Notes: generated by a model from the sequence alone, not told the origin. A DNA stretch of 32,842 nucleotides from an uncultured Clostridia bacterium (GCA_947625065.1 CANQNB010000005.1:1-32842); one strand, 5' to 3'. Shown: positions 1 to 10,096, numbered from the stretch's first letter. A program made the numbers and translations.

Positions 1-1548
1 GATGTTCGTCTTGATCGTGAAGTGGAGGCAGCCCTCGTACGTCCATGTGTTCATGGTGTAGCCGCGCGCGAGGTAGTCCTTTGCGTAGGTGTTCGTGGAG
101 CCGCTCAGGGTGCCTTTCCCTTCTCCGTTGTCGAATTCCATTTCATCGAGCCCGATGCCGCACTTGCGCAGGAAGTTGATCTTGTCGCCGACCTTGCTCA
201 GCGAGACATGTCCGCCCGCATAGCCCCAGCCCTTTTCGCCCTTTTCGGCTTCCAGAGTGGACTGTGCGCCGCCGAGATAGCAGCAGGGGATCTCGGGGAG
301 AATCCTTCTCATATCCTGTGCGTACGGGGCATAGAAGGAGATCGTGATCCAATGCCCCTTCATGCCGGGGTATTTGTCCATGACCGTTTTGAGCGTCTCG
401 ATCGCCTTGAGCTCCTCGACCGCCTTCCGCGAACCGCCGTCGAGTTTGAGTTCGACGATCAGAATGACGTCCGTCTTTTGCAGGACTTCGCAGATGTCTT
501 CGAGCGTCGCAAACGTTTCGTTGTAGCGTTCGCTGTAATTGTTGAGTTTGAACTTTTGCAGCTGGCTCAACGTCTCGTTGATGATGTATCTGCTCGGGAA
601 GCCCGTCACCGCGGTAATATCGGTGTTGTGGCAGCTGACGAGACGCCCGTCCTTGGTGATCTGGATGTCGATCTCGACGTGCGTCGCGCCCTCGTTGTGG
701 GACGCCATGATGCCCGTGAGAGACTGTTCGTTGGCGTACTTGGTGATGCCGCGGTGCGCCGCGATGTACTGCGCGCGTGCAAATCCGCTGTCCGAGAACT
801 TGCCGGCCGCCTCGCCGAGTTCCTCTACGGAGGCGGAGACGACGCCGTAGCAGCCCGCCGCGATCGCAAAGACCGCCTCTTCGGTGCCCTCCGTGTACGC
901 CCAGCACACCTTGGTCATCGCCTCGACATACTCGGCGGCAACGGGCAGATTCGCGTCCGAGCCGTCGTACATGAGGATGTTGCAGCCCGCCTTGTTCGCC
1001 TCCGCGATGTGCTCCCATTCGGCATAGCGGTCGGAGGAGAGGGTGTGCGACGTGAGGTCGTAGACGGTGTTCACGAGGTAGCCCGCGTCGTCCGCATACA
1101 GCTCTTCGAGGACGGCGATGTCGTCGGAGACCGCCATCATGTCGGAGATGGCGTAGGTGTTCTTCAGCCATGTGAGGAAGGGATCGACCGTCGCCGCATC
1201 GAGGCGGACGATGGGGATGAATTGCCCCTTGATCTTCAGGTCGAAGTAGGTGGAGAGGTTATACGACGTGCCGTCCATCTCGACGCGCATGCTCGCGTCG
1301 GGCGTGAGGATGACGGAGGCAGGCTTGGGTTTGGACGAAGCCGCCTTCGTGATCTCGCTGCCCGAGCCCGGCTCGATGACGAGGGTCGGCTCGATGACGA
1401 GCCCCGATCCGAGCGCCGGGACCGTCGTGTACTGCGTATGCGTTTTGGGGGCGGCGTTGACTTCCTTGACCTCTTGCATGCCACCCATGCCCGCGACTGC
1501 CGCGACGGAAAGCGCTGCGGCGAGCACGATCGAAAGATACTTTTTCAT
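1..1548 (-). CDS. Secreted glycerophosphodiester phosphodiesterase (GDPD)-like protein, C-terminus cut by the left window edge
   Basis: Manual minus-strand translation from ATG at 1548 (MKKYLSIVLAAALSVAAVAG..., signal peptide) preceded by AGGAGGTGA. Contains AAHRGITKYANEQSLTGIMASHNEGATHVEIDIQITKDGRLVSCHNTDI, a GDPD-type HRG...E.DI..TKDG..V..H pattern. No stop before position 1, which explains its absence from the ORF track. Confidence 0.8.
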   Translation of the reverse strand, partial: MKKYLSIVLAAALSVAAVAGMGGMQEVKEVNAAPKTHTQYTTVPALGSGLVIEPTLVIEPGSGSEITKAASSKPKPASVILTPDASMRVEMDGTSYNLSTYFDLKIKGQFIPIVRLDAATVDPFLTWLKNTYAISDMMAVSDDIAVLEELYADDAGYLVNTVYDLTSHTLSSDRYAEWEHIAEANKAGCNILMYDGSDANLPVAAEYVEAMTKVCWAYTEGTEEAVFAIAAGCYGVVSASVEELGEAAGKFSDSGFARAQYIAAHRGITKYANEQSLTGIMASHNEGATHVEIDIQITKDGRLVSCHNTDITAVTGFPSRYIINETLSQLQKFKLNNYSERYNETFATLEDICEVLQKTDVILIVELKLDGGSRKAVEELKAIETLKTVMDKYPGMKGHWITISFYAPYAQDMRRILPEIPCCYLGGAQSTLEAEKGEKGWGYAGGHVSLSKVGDKINFLRKCGIGLDEMEFDNGEGKGTLSGSTNTYAKDYLARGYTMNTWTYEGCLHFTIKTNI

Positions 1549-1564
1549 GCTGTCACCTCCTGAC

Positions 1565-2152
1565 TTAGTGCCCGCTCGTTCCCACGGTGAGCGGGAAGCT
1601 GGCGACATATCCGCCGGCGCGCACGGTGATAAAACAGGTACCGCGGGCAACGCCCTTGACGATGGCGGTGAGCCCCTGCCATTCCACCGTCCCGATCGCC
1701 TCGTCCGAGCTCTCCCAGACGACTTCGCCCGAGATCTGTTCGGTGCAGATCGCCTTGACCGACGCGGTCATGTTGGTTTTGAGGACAAGCCCCGCCTCGG
1801 GAAGGAAGATGGAGAGCGGAGATGCCGCAACGGTGACGGTGCACTCTGCGGTGAGTTCTCCGACGGTGACGGTGACCGTCGCCGAGCCCGTGCCGACCGC
1901 CCTGACGACGGCTTGTTCGCCGCTTTCGCCGGGGATGACGGCGACGACCGTCTCATCGGAAGAGGTCCACGCGGGTGCGTCCTCCTCCGCAGCTTTCCAC
2001 GTCGCCGTGAGGGTGACGACATCCCCCTTCATGAGGGAGAGGGAGGTCTTGTCGAGTTCGACCGTATTCCGGTCTGTTACACAGCCGCACACCGCGAGCA
2101 GGAGCCCGAGGAGAACGGCAAACAGCGGAACGGCGCGTATGATCTTTTTCAT
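1565..2152 (-). CDS. Putative lipoprotein with two bacterial Ig-like (BIG2-type) domains
   Basis: 195-aa ORF with N-terminal MKKIIRAVPLFAVLLGLLLAVCGC and repeated beta-rich modules (TVELDKTSLSLMKGDVVTLTATW...WTSSDETVVAV...GTGSATVTVTVGELTAECTVTV and ...VVWESSDEAIGTVEWQGLTAIVKGVARGTCFITVRAGG). Confidence 0.8.
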   Translation of the reverse strand: MKKIIRAVPLFAVLLGLLLAVCGCVTDRNTVELDKTSLSLMKGDVVTLTATWKAAEEDAPAWTSSDETVVAVIPGESGEQAVVRAVGTGSATVTVTVGELTAECTVTVAASPLSIFLPEAGLVLKTNMTASVKAICTEQISGEVVWESSDEAIGTVEWQGLTAIVKGVARGTCFITVRAGGYVASFPLTVGTSGH

Positions 2153-2161
2153 AGTTCCTCC

Positions 2162-4135
2162 TTATTTTCCGTAGACCCTGTCCTTGCCGATGCGAAGCAC
2201 CTTGAAGGGGATCTGGGTCTTGTTTTTCTTTGCATAGCACTCACGCAGGTTCCAGACGAGAAGGATGCTGTTGCCGAGGTCGTCAGAAAATTCGTACTTC
2301 CCCTCCCCGCTGATGAGGAAGGTGAGCTCGCAATAGCCGTCCAACCGGTTGCCGACGTCCGAACACAGCTTTCCGCCCTTGAGGTTGAGGGGAACGCAGC
2401 CGTTCTCCCGCATGAAGACGGGGATGTGCCGTTCGTCGAGGCGGATCTCGTTCCAGCCACCGCCGTAGATGGCGCCCGTGTAGAGGTCAAACCATCTGCC
2501 ACGGGGGAGATAGACCTTCCGCACTGCCGTGTAGTCCCTGAGCACGGGCGCGACGAGCAGGGAACTGCCGAGCATGAACTCGTCCTCGATGCCGTAGGTC
2601 GCATCGTCCTCGGGGAATTCGAGGGAGAGGTGGCGGAGAATGGGGATGCCCGTCTTCGACGCCTCGCGCAAGAGATCGTAGAAACAGGGCATGAGGTTGT
2701 AGTGCAAAAAGAACTGCTCTCGGAGAAGGTCCAAAAGCCCTTCGTCTTTGAGGTACGCCGCCATGTTCCACGGGCTGCGGTCGTTGGTCTTCCACGCGCC
2801 CGTAAAGTCGCAGCGGTTGTTGGAGACGGGGTCGCTGTGCCACTGCATGACGGGGACGAACGCCGCCGTCTGCACCGACCGCAGGTAGAGTTCGCGGCTC
2901 GGCAGATACCCCGAGAAGCCCGAAATATCGAATCCCCATGCGGAAAAGCCCGAGAGCCCAGCGGAGAGCCCCGCTTTGAGCACGGAGCCGAACTCCGACC
3001 AGGTGGATTCCTGATCTCCCGCCCAAAGGACGGTGTGGGTGGGGCTGCGCTGCCCTCCCGCGCGGGAGAAGACGATCCCCTCTTCCCCCATGAAGTCGGC
3101 AAATGCCTGCGTATACAGTTCGGCGTAGCGGTTCTGCCCTTCGAGCCCCGTCGTGCCGTCGGAGAAGGTGACCGTGCGGTCGTGGATGAACTCCCCTCCG
3201 TCCGTCTTGAACCCGTCGATGCCGACCGTGTCTTTGAGATAGCGGAAATGGTTGAACCAGTGTTCGGTCGAGATCGCGTTCGTGAAGTCGGGCACCATGC
3301 TCCCGATCATCCACGTGTGCGGGATCTCGTAGGGGGTGCCGTCGGCATTGAGCACGCACTCCCGGTGCTGTTTGACGTATTCGTTGTCGCGCAGCGCCTG
3401 TTCCACGTTGCAGCGCGTCTCGAGGTTTCCCCCCTGCGCATACACGGGGACCACCCAAAGGAGGACGCGGATGCCGTCGGCATGCAGCGCGTCGACGAGG
3501 GCGCGGGGATCCTGCCATGGCTCGGAGAAGTGCATCTCGGCATAGGTCGCCGCCTCATTCCCCTCCTTGGGGGGAATGGAGCAGTTGTTGAAGAGATAGT
3601 GGGTGGTGAGGTCGCTCCACGGCTCGATGACGAGTACGTTGTGGGGGAAGTTGAGCTTTTTGGTGAGCATGCGCTGCTCCTCGACCTCCTCCTGCGTGTG
3701 CCAGCGGTTGGCGCTCATCCACGCGCCGAGCACCCATTTGGGGAAGAGCCGCGGGAGCCCGACGAGGGTGCGGTACTGCGTCAAGATCTCCTTGGGCGTC
3801 CCTTCGAAGTACCAGATGTTCGCCTCTTCGCCGTGGCTGCCTGCGGGGAAGGAGATGGTGAGTTCCCCCTCCTTGCGGAAATCGAAGTCCACTTCGACGT
3901 AGGTATCCACATAGATGCCGAAGCCGTCGGGCGTGAGGAAGAAGGGCATCGAGCAATAGGTGTATTCGCCCTGATAGAAACACTTCTCCCTGACGCAGGC
4001 ACGGACGAACTTCCCCTTTTGGTTGACGCTGTCGAACTTCTCGCCGAAGCCGAACACGGCGCGGTATTCCCTCGCAAGGGTGAGCGCGTATCCTTCCGCC
4101 GTCTTCTTGATGTGTCTGAAATTGATTTTTTTCAT
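2162..4135 (-). CDS. Glycoside hydrolase family 31 protein (alpha-glucosidase/xylosidase-like)
   Basis: 657-aa ORF with GFGEKFDSVNQKGKFV, ILTQYRTLVGLPRLFPKWVLGAWMSANRW, DGFKTDGGEF (nucleophile region) and VLWAGDQESTWSEF...SAWGFDISGFSG (acid/base region), as in GH31. Confidence 0.9.
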   Translation of the reverse strand: MKKINFRHIKKTAEGYALTLAREYRAVFGFGEKFDSVNQKGKFVRACVREKCFYQGEYTYCSMPFFLTPDGFGIYVDTYVEVDFDFRKEGELTISFPAGSHGEEANIWYFEGTPKEILTQYRTLVGLPRLFPKWVLGAWMSANRWHTQEEVEEQRMLTKKLNFPHNVLVIEPWSDLTTHYLFNNCSIPPKEGNEAATYAEMHFSEPWQDPRALVDALHADGIRVLLWVVPVYAQGGNLETRCNVEQALRDNEYVKQHRECVLNADGTPYEIPHTWMIGSMVPDFTNAISTEHWFNHFRYLKDTVGIDGFKTDGGEFIHDRTVTFSDGTTGLEGQNRYAELYTQAFADFMGEEGIVFSRAGGQRSPTHTVLWAGDQESTWSEFGSVLKAGLSAGLSGFSAWGFDISGFSGYLPSRELYLRSVQTAAFVPVMQWHSDPVSNNRCDFTGAWKTNDRSPWNMAAYLKDEGLLDLLREQFFLHYNLMPCFYDLLREASKTGIPILRHLSLEFPEDDATYGIEDEFMLGSSLLVAPVLRDYTAVRKVYLPRGRWFDLYTGAIYGGGWNEIRLDERHIPVFMRENGCVPLNLKGGKLCSDVGNRLDGYCELTFLISGEGKYEFSDDLGNSILLVWNLRECYAKKNKTQIPFKVLRIGKDRVYGK

Positions 4136-4142
4136 ATTTTCG

Positions 4143-5648
4143 CTATTTTAATTTGAGCACGAAGTCCATCTCGAACGTTCTGTTCCACGGGCTCGTGACC
4201 TCAACGTCCGCTACCATGTCCGAAAGCTCGGGGTAATTTTCTGCCATGTACCGCAGAAGTTCTTCCCTCGCCGCCTCCGTGCACTTGCCACGTTCCCCGT
4301 CCAATAAAAAGACGGTGCAGCCGTTTTGTTCGACGACGTTGACGTCGATCCATGTGCGCGAGTGGGAGCAGTAACCGACGTCGTCGTAGTAGCGGTGCAA
4401 GAGAAAGTAGCGGTTGCCCTCGTCATCCTTCCCCGCAAGATAGAGCGAGGTCTCGCAGATGACCGTCCCCAGCGTGTTGGAGGAGGTGTTCCACCCCGCA
4501 TAGCCGTGGATCTTGAGCAGCAGACCCTCGTCGCGGAGGAGCTCCGCGAGTTCGAGGTCGTTGTGGGTGGGATAGGCGACGTCTGCCACCGCGACCAGCT
4601 TGCCCTTTTCAAGGGCGTATTTGATGTATGCAATGTATTCGGGGAGGCTGCGCTCGACGTCGTAGGCGGCGGTGAGCTGCTCGAAGGTCCCCTCATAATA
4701 CATCTCGCTCCCGATGTTGACGGCGAGGACGATGTCGCACTCTTCGAGGCTGTACACCCTGCGGCAGCCCGCCGCGAGGATCTGGCTCTTGACGGTCGCG
4801 TCGATCGTCCTGTCCTCAAAGCTCGGGACGACGAAGGGTCCCCTCGCAGACGCGTAGTAGACGTAGATCGCGGGCATGGTACCCCTCGATTCGTTCACCG
4901 CGCGCGCGAGCATGGTCATTCCCGTGTCGTCGGCGGCGGGGTAGACGGGCACCTTGAGCCACAGTCTGTGTTCCTTTAAGAACTTGCGCACCTTCTGCTG
5001 GTCGAGGGAAGTGAAGCCGTAGGGCGCGCTGTCGTCCTGCGGGACGATGAACCCGTCGATCAGCCCCTCTTCGGCGAGGGTGAGGGTGTGGAAGAGGACG
5101 CCGAGGTTGACGTCGCGGCGCCCCGTGTAGTCGGCGAGCACGTCGACGGGCACCCGCCCTTTGATGCGCGCAAAGTCCGCCGCCTCTTCCTCCGTGAGGA
5201 TGCCAAGCTGCTCTCTGTGCAGGTATTTGCCGTAGCGGTGGATGTCCGCGCCGTACGTCCAGTAGTACTCGGGTTCCTCGTCCCCGTTGGAGAAGCGCGG
5301 GCACCGCATGATCGTTTGGAAGGCGTAGATCTTCAGCGCGGGATGCGCCTCTTTGAGCTCGCGGATGAGATCGGCGCGGGCGCAGAGGGTCTCCGCCGTC
5401 TCGCTGTGCAGGCGCGACGGAATGAGCCCGCCGTAGATGAGGGTATCCATCGAGAGGATGAGAATGTCTGCACCTGACGCGTTACGGCGTACCCATGCCG
5501 CAAGCCGGGCGGTATCTGCGGGCTTTTTCTTGCGCCCCATCATCTCGTAAGGAGGGAGCAAGAGCTCGTAGTCCGCCCGCGGCATGATCTGCGGGAACCG
5601 GTAGTTACAGGGCCGCTCGTCGAGCGGGATCATGAGGATGCGCTTCAT
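4143..5648 (-). CDS. DUF4127 family protein (copy 1)
   Basis: 501-aa ORF starting MKRILMIPLDERPCNYRFPQ with DTLIYGGLIPSRLH, PQDDSAPYG, PAADDTG and GYAGWNTSSNTLGT. Full-length paralog of the ORF at 21779..23281. Confidence 0.85.
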   Translation of the reverse strand: MKRILMIPLDERPCNYRFPQIMPRADYELLLPPYEMMGRKKKPADTARLAAWVRRNASGADILILSMDTLIYGGLIPSRLHSETAETLCARADLIRELKEAHPALKIYAFQTIMRCPRFSNGDEEPEYYWTYGADIHRYGKYLHREQLGILTEEEAADFARIKGRVPVDVLADYTGRRDVNLGVLFHTLTLAEEGLIDGFIVPQDDSAPYGFTSLDQQKVRKFLKEHRLWLKVPVYPAADDTGMTMLARAVNESRGTMPAIYVYYASARGPFVVPSFEDRTIDATVKSQILAAGCRRVYSLEECDIVLAVNIGSEMYYEGTFEQLTAAYDVERSLPEYIAYIKYALEKGKLVAVADVAYPTHNDLELAELLRDEGLLLKIHGYAGWNTSSNTLGTVICETSLYLAGKDDEGNRYFLLHRYYDDVGYCSHSRTWIDVNVVEQNGCTVFLLDGERGKCTEAAREELLRYMAENYPELSDMVADVEVTSPWNRTFEMDFVLKLK

Positions 5649-5649
5649 A

Positions 5650-6675
5650 TCAACCCTTGACCGACCCGATCTGCAATCCGCTCTTGATGTAGCGGACGAC
5701 GTAGGGATACATCATGACGATGGGGACGATGCTCAGGAGCATCATCGCCGCCTGGATGTTGGCGCTGTTCATCGTGAACTCGAAGTCCGTCTGATCCTTT
5801 GCGGCTTTGTTCATGAAGTAATAGATGTAGTAGGCGAGGGGCATCACCCCGACGTTCTTGGGGGTGTCGGTGATGAAGAGGAGCGCGGAGCCGTAGCCGT
5901 TCCACGTGCCGACGATGGTGAAGAAGCAGCAGCTGCCGATGATGGGCAGGGACATGGGGATGACGATGAGGAAGAAGAGCTGCAATTCGCTCGCGCCGTC
6001 CAGCCGCGCCGCCTCTTCGATGTCGGTCGGGATCCCCTCGAAGAAGGTCTTGAAGTACAACAGGTGGGTGACGTTGCTGATGGAGATGAGCACCACCGAC
6101 CAGATCGTGTCGTTGAGGTTGAGCATCGTCATGAGCAGACGGATGGGGACGATACCCGCCGAGAAGAGCATCGTGATGATGAAGAACATCATGATGCCGC
6201 TGCGGAAGGGACAGTCCTTTTTGGAGAGGACGTACGCCGCCATCGCCTCGACGAGATTGGAGACGACGGTGACGATGAGGGTGATGATCACCGAGTTCCC
6301 GAAGGACGTCCAGAAGTCCACCGCCCCGTCTCCGCGGAAGATATACTCAAAGGGAAAGAGGGAGAACTTGGTGGGCCAGAGGACGACTTCGAGGTTGTGG
6401 TACCCGTCGTTGAAGGCGAGGGAGAAGTAGTTGAGCAGCGGCAAAATGATGATGACCGTGCCCACAAGGAGGAGCACGACGTTGACGACGGCAAGGATGA
6501 CGTCGAGAACGCTTTCGCGGATGCGGTTCGCCTTGCGGAGCGCCTTCTTCTCCTTTTTGCTCAGGGAGACATAGGGAACTGCCGCGACTGCCGCGGCGCC
6601 CTCCGTTGCGAGCTGCTGCGTTGCAACTTCGGCTTCCGTCATTTCGGCTTCTATCATCTGTGGATTTCTATCCAT
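5650..6675 (-). CDS. Carbohydrate ABC transporter permease (LplC/CUT1-type)
   Basis: Multi-span membrane protein with EEAARLDGASELQLFFLIVIPMSLPIIGSCCFFTIVGTWNGYG (permease EAA loop). Start set at MDRNPQM (6675), preceded by AAGGAGGTGCAGCAT; the ORF track extends to 6738. Confidence 0.9.
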   Translation of the reverse strand: MDRNPQMIEAEMTEAEVATQQLATEGAAAVAAVPYVSLSKKEKKALRKANRIRESVLDVILAVVNVVLLLVGTVIIILPLLNYFSLAFNDGYHNLEVVLWPTKFSLFPFEYIFRGDGAVDFWTSFGNSVIITLIVTVVSNLVEAMAAYVLSKKDCPFRSGIMMFFIITMLFSAGIVPIRLLMTMLNLNDTIWSVVLISISNVTHLLYFKTFFEGIPTDIEEAARLDGASELQLFFLIVIPMSLPIIGSCCFFTIVGTWNGYGSALLFITDTPKNVGVMPLAYYIYYFMNKAAKDQTDFEFTMNSANIQAAMMLLSIVPIVMMYPYVVRYIKSGLQIGSVKG

Positions 6676-6688
6676 ATGCTGCACCTCC

Positions 6689-7756
6689 TTACCAAAGTCC
6701 CCGTTTGAGGGTCTTGGTGGTGATCGCGTTGCCGACAAGCATCAGAACGAGACCGATGATCCCGTTGAAGACGCCGAGCGCCGTCGCGAAGGGCACGTTG
6801 TTCGAGGCGTCGAGGTTGGAGATCCGGTAGATATAGGTGTCGAGGGTGATCTGCGAGTTGATGAGGGAGGCATCGGCTTGCATCATCGTCCACACCTGCT
6901 CGAAGCCGACCGCCATCATCCCCGCGATGTTGAGCACGAGCATGAGCGCGATGGTGGGCAGGATGGAGGGAAGGGTGAGATACCACATCTTCTGTAGCTT
7001 GTTGGCGCCCTCGAGCGTCGCAGACTCATAGTAGGTCTTGTCGATGCTCATGATCGCCGAGTAGAAGAGGATGCACCCCCAGCCCGCGCCCTTCCACGCC
7101 GAGAGGAAGATGACGAGCGGTTTGAACCAGCTCTCCTGCGCCATGATGTTGACGATGCCGATCTCGGTGAGCGCCTTGCCGAAGAAGCCCGTGTCGGGGT
7201 GCAAAAAGCCCGACCAGATACCGATGACGATCGCCCACGAGAGGAAGTTCGGAATGGTGATGATGATGAGGATGACCTTGGAGAAGGTCTGGTTTTTGAG
7301 CTCGGAGAGCATGACCGCGATGACGATGGACAGCGGGAAACAGAGCGCGAGACGGATGACGTTGATGAGCAGCGTGTTTCCGACCGCATGAAACATCGTC
7401 GTATCCACAAAGATGTCGAGATAGTTCTGGATGGTCCAATCGCCGTGGGTCAGGTTGAAGAGGATGTCGCCGCGCGTGAGGTCGAACCCCGCCCCCTTGA
7501 AGGAGAACAGGATGCCGAGCATGGGGACATAAGAAAAGACCAGCGTGAACGCAGCGGCAGGGATGAGAAACCACAAGAGCTTCCGATACTTCTTGATGCG
7601 TTTCCACTGGTCGTGCCAGAAGCCGTGCTTTTCACCGGCGGTCTTTGCCTTGGGGGTGGGGGGCGGCGGGAGCGCGCTGCTGCGCTCGACCTCCGCGGGG
7701 TCCCCTGCCGCTGTCGCGGCAGGGGTCTGTTGCGTGTATTGCAGGTTATTTTCCAT
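6689..7756 (-). CDS. Sugar ABC transporter permease (LplB-type)
   Basis: Hydrophobic ORF with KLLWFLIPAAAFTLVFSYVPMLGILFSFK and YESATLEGANKLQKMWYLTLPSILPTIALMLVLNIAGMM (EAA-like loop). Internal ATG at 7756 has GAGGTG upstream; the ORF track start at 7765 is a GTG. Confidence 0.9.
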   Translation of the reverse strand: MENNLQYTQQTPAATAAGDPAEVERSSALPPPPTPKAKTAGEKHGFWHDQWKRIKKYRKLLWFLIPAAAFTLVFSYVPMLGILFSFKGAGFDLTRGDILFNLTHGDWTIQNYLDIFVDTTMFHAVGNTLLINVIRLALCFPLSIVIAVMLSELKNQTFSKVILIIITIPNFLSWAIVIGIWSGFLHPDTGFFGKALTEIGIVNIMAQESWFKPLVIFLSAWKGAGWGCILFYSAIMSIDKTYYESATLEGANKLQKMWYLTLPSILPTIALMLVLNIAGMMAVGFEQVWTMMQADASLINSQITLDTYIYRISNLDASNNVPFATALGVFNGIIGLVLMLVGNAITTKTLKRGLW

Positions 7757-7811
7757 AAAATTCACCTCGCTGTCTGTGCTTCCGCACGTGCCACGGTTTT
7801 TCCGCCCTATC

Positions 7812-9806
7812 TCAATCCCTGTTGAGTTTGACGTCGTTGTACCAAGCGGTCATCTCGTCGCTGATCACGTCGGACCAATACGGGTACTTCACGCCGAGCA
7901 CCTTCTTCGCGGAGGAAGTGCGGGCAGCGGTGCGCGCATTGTCGAGGACGGTGACGGGGTCGAGCCCCTTTGCGGGTGCGTCGATCGCCTGCGAGATCGC
8001 ATTCTTGAGGTCGGTGCGGCAGAGGATGGACACGGGCGCCCAATGCTCGAATGCGGGGCACATCGCCATGGGGTTGGTGATGAGGGTATCGTCGGTGGGG
8101 ATGATGACCCGCCATGCGCCGAAGCCCGTCTCACGGAGGTGGAAGAGAACGCGCGCGGAGCGGGCATTCGTGCCGTTGCAGTACTGCGAATTGTTGTTGA
8201 TCTGGCTGACGTAGCGCTCGGTGAGCTTGACCCACATGCCGTCCTGCGAGGAGGTGATCACCTCTTCCTCTGTGTTCTCGGGGTCGAGACGGTTGCCCGC
8301 GGAGGCATCCTTGTTGTAGTAACGGGTGTAGCTGAACTCGTAGGGCGCGAGGAAGACGATGCGGTTATCGAGGTCTTCGTAGGGGTTGAACTTGTTCTCG
8401 ATGGAGACGGTGATCTCCTCAAAGCTCTTGCCTGCCGCCTTGCCCTCTTCGACGAGCTTCTTGCAGTCCTCCTTGGTGGGAGCGCCCTCGGGCGCCTCGA
8501 CTTCGTACCAGTGGGTGTCTGCGGGGAAATTCTCGACGCTGCCGTACTGCTTCTGCTCCTCGAGGGTGAGCCCGTTGCCGCCGTAGAATTCGGCGAAGTA
8601 GATCATCTTCTTCGCGAGGAAGTCGATGGTATAGAGTGCGGTGGGCGCCATGTAGTTGGGGATGACGGTGTAATAGGACACGCCCGCCGCCCCGCCTTCG
8701 ATGCGCGCGACCTTTTGGTCGACGGAGCCGCCCGTGCCGTCGCCGCGGACGCGGAGCTGCCAGCCGAGGATCTGCTCTTTCACCGTCTTGAAGCTGTTGA
8801 AATCGTCCTTATACAGCCCCGTGAGCCCGAGCTTTTCGGGGATCTTGCCGATGCTGATGATGGAGTTGTAGAGCGGGATCATGTGCCAATAGGGCATGAA
8901 GACGCAGGAGTAGAGCTCGTTCGCAAACTTTTGGTTGAGGGTGCTCTGCTGTTCGTTCTGCCAAGCCGAGGAGAGCACGTCCGCCTTGCGGAGCTCGCTC
9001 ATGTACACGGCGTATTTGGTGGTGTTCTCGCTGAAAACGTACTGCTGGATCTTGCCGTTTTCATCCACATAGAACTGGATGGGCACCTCGAACGCGCCTT
9101 TGAGCTGGACGACCTCGTTGGAGTTGTTGCCGGGAAGCCCGAGGGCGTGGTAGGAACTGTTGCTGCCGAAGTGCTCCTGCAGGGTGTTGAGCGCCCACGT
9201 GACCTGCTCCACCGTCTCGGGGAGCCCGTTCTCGGTGTCCGGGTACTTCTCTTCGAAGCCGATCTCTTTGAGGTGGTCCCTGTTCCAGATCATCGCGGAG
9301 TCGGTCATGGAGACGTAGCCGAAGTCGGGGATGCCATAGATGTGGCTCACGCCGTCGGAATCGACATAGGTGACGGGCTCCCAGCCGTAGTCCATGAGGT
9401 CGATGAGCTGATAGAGGATCTTGCCCGCCTCGGTATTCTGTAAGATCTCGGTGAGGTCGAGGAAGGTCCCGCCCGCAAGATAGGGGTGGTACTGCGCCTC
9501 GGTGAGCTTCATGAAGTGATAGGGCTCACGGTTGATGAGGAAGCCGTTGACCTCGTTATCGGCGTTGGCGCCCAGTTCGTCGTATTCGACGTCGTAACCT
9601 GTTTTTTCTTTGATGATCTTCGCCGTATCGTCCTTGCCGAAGCCCTTGATGCCCGTTTCGGGGTAGCACCCCTTGAGCTTGATGGGCTTGGAGAGATCGA
9701 CGTTCCAATCTACTTCCTGCTTATATTCTGTTCCGCAGCCTGCGAATGCCGCGATCCCCGAGAGGAGCAGCACGCCCGCAACTGCGACAGAGACGATCTT
9801 TTTCAT
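7812..9806 (-). CDS. Extracellular solute-binding lipoprotein of an ABC sugar transporter
   Basis: MKKIVSVAVAGVLLLSGIAAFAGCGTEYKQEVDWN... (lipobox) at 9806 with GGAGGAAATTTCTCT upstream. Adjacent to two permease genes; long extracytoplasmic protein. Confidence 0.88.
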   Translation of the reverse strand: MKKIVSVAVAGVLLLSGIAAFAGCGTEYKQEVDWNVDLSKPIKLKGCYPETGIKGFGKDDTAKIIKEKTGYDVEYDELGANADNEVNGFLINREPYHFMKLTEAQYHPYLAGGTFLDLTEILQNTEAGKILYQLIDLMDYGWEPVTYVDSDGVSHIYGIPDFGYVSMTDSAMIWNRDHLKEIGFEEKYPDTENGLPETVEQVTWALNTLQEHFGSNSSYHALGLPGNNSNEVVQLKGAFEVPIQFYVDENGKIQQYVFSENTTKYAVYMSELRKADVLSSAWQNEQQSTLNQKFANELYSCVFMPYWHMIPLYNSIISIGKIPEKLGLTGLYKDDFNSFKTVKEQILGWQLRVRGDGTGGSVDQKVARIEGGAAGVSYYTVIPNYMAPTALYTIDFLAKKMIYFAEFYGGNGLTLEEQKQYGSVENFPADTHWYEVEAPEGAPTKEDCKKLVEEGKAAGKSFEEITVSIENKFNPYEDLDNRIVFLAPYEFSYTRYYNKDASAGNRLDPENTEEEVITSSQDGMWVKLTERYVSQINNNSQYCNGTNARSARVLFHLRETGFGAWRVIIPTDDTLITNPMAMCPAFEHWAPVSILCRTDLKNAISQAIDAPAKGLDPVTVLDNARTAARTSSAKKVLGVKYPYWSDVISDEMTAWYNDVKLNRD

Positions 9807-9845
9807 AGAGAAATTTCCTCCGATACGAATTTCCCCTCCTAAGAG

Positions 9846-9894
9846 CCCGATTTCCTTCCCTTGCTCCAAGGGGGGCAGCAAGGGAAAGATCGGG
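9846..9894 (-). other. Intergenic stem-loop between large lipoprotein and solute-binding protein genes
   Basis: CCCGAT-ttcc-TTCCCTTGCT...AGCAAGGGAA-ag-ATCGGG: 6 + 10 paired bases with a small internal loop, read by eye. Confidence 0.6.
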
Positions 9895-10096
9895 AAACCC
9901 TTGCCCTCTTCCGTCTTAGGGGGGGAGGTGCGGAAAAGAGCGGGCTGTTGAAGGTTTGCCCTCCGCGCGGAAGGCGCCTGCGGGCAGCTGCCTGCCGCAG
10001 ATTGGAGAATTCCCCCACCGAGCCCCCTCCCGGGGTGCGGGAGAGGGCAGTATGGAGGAATTTCACTCACTTTTCAGTGAGCAAGGGGGCATGAAC

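Noticed and set aside
22-1563. 513-aa + strand ORF
   Set aside because: Antisense to the GDPD-like gene, which has a signal peptide, SD and conserved motifs on the minus strand.
1250-4156. 968-aa + strand ORF
   Set aside because: Antisense across the GDPD start, BIG2 lipoprotein and GH31 genes; no recognisable domain.
7545-9443. 632-aa + strand ORF
   Set aside because: Antisense to the solute-binding protein and permease; no supported domain.
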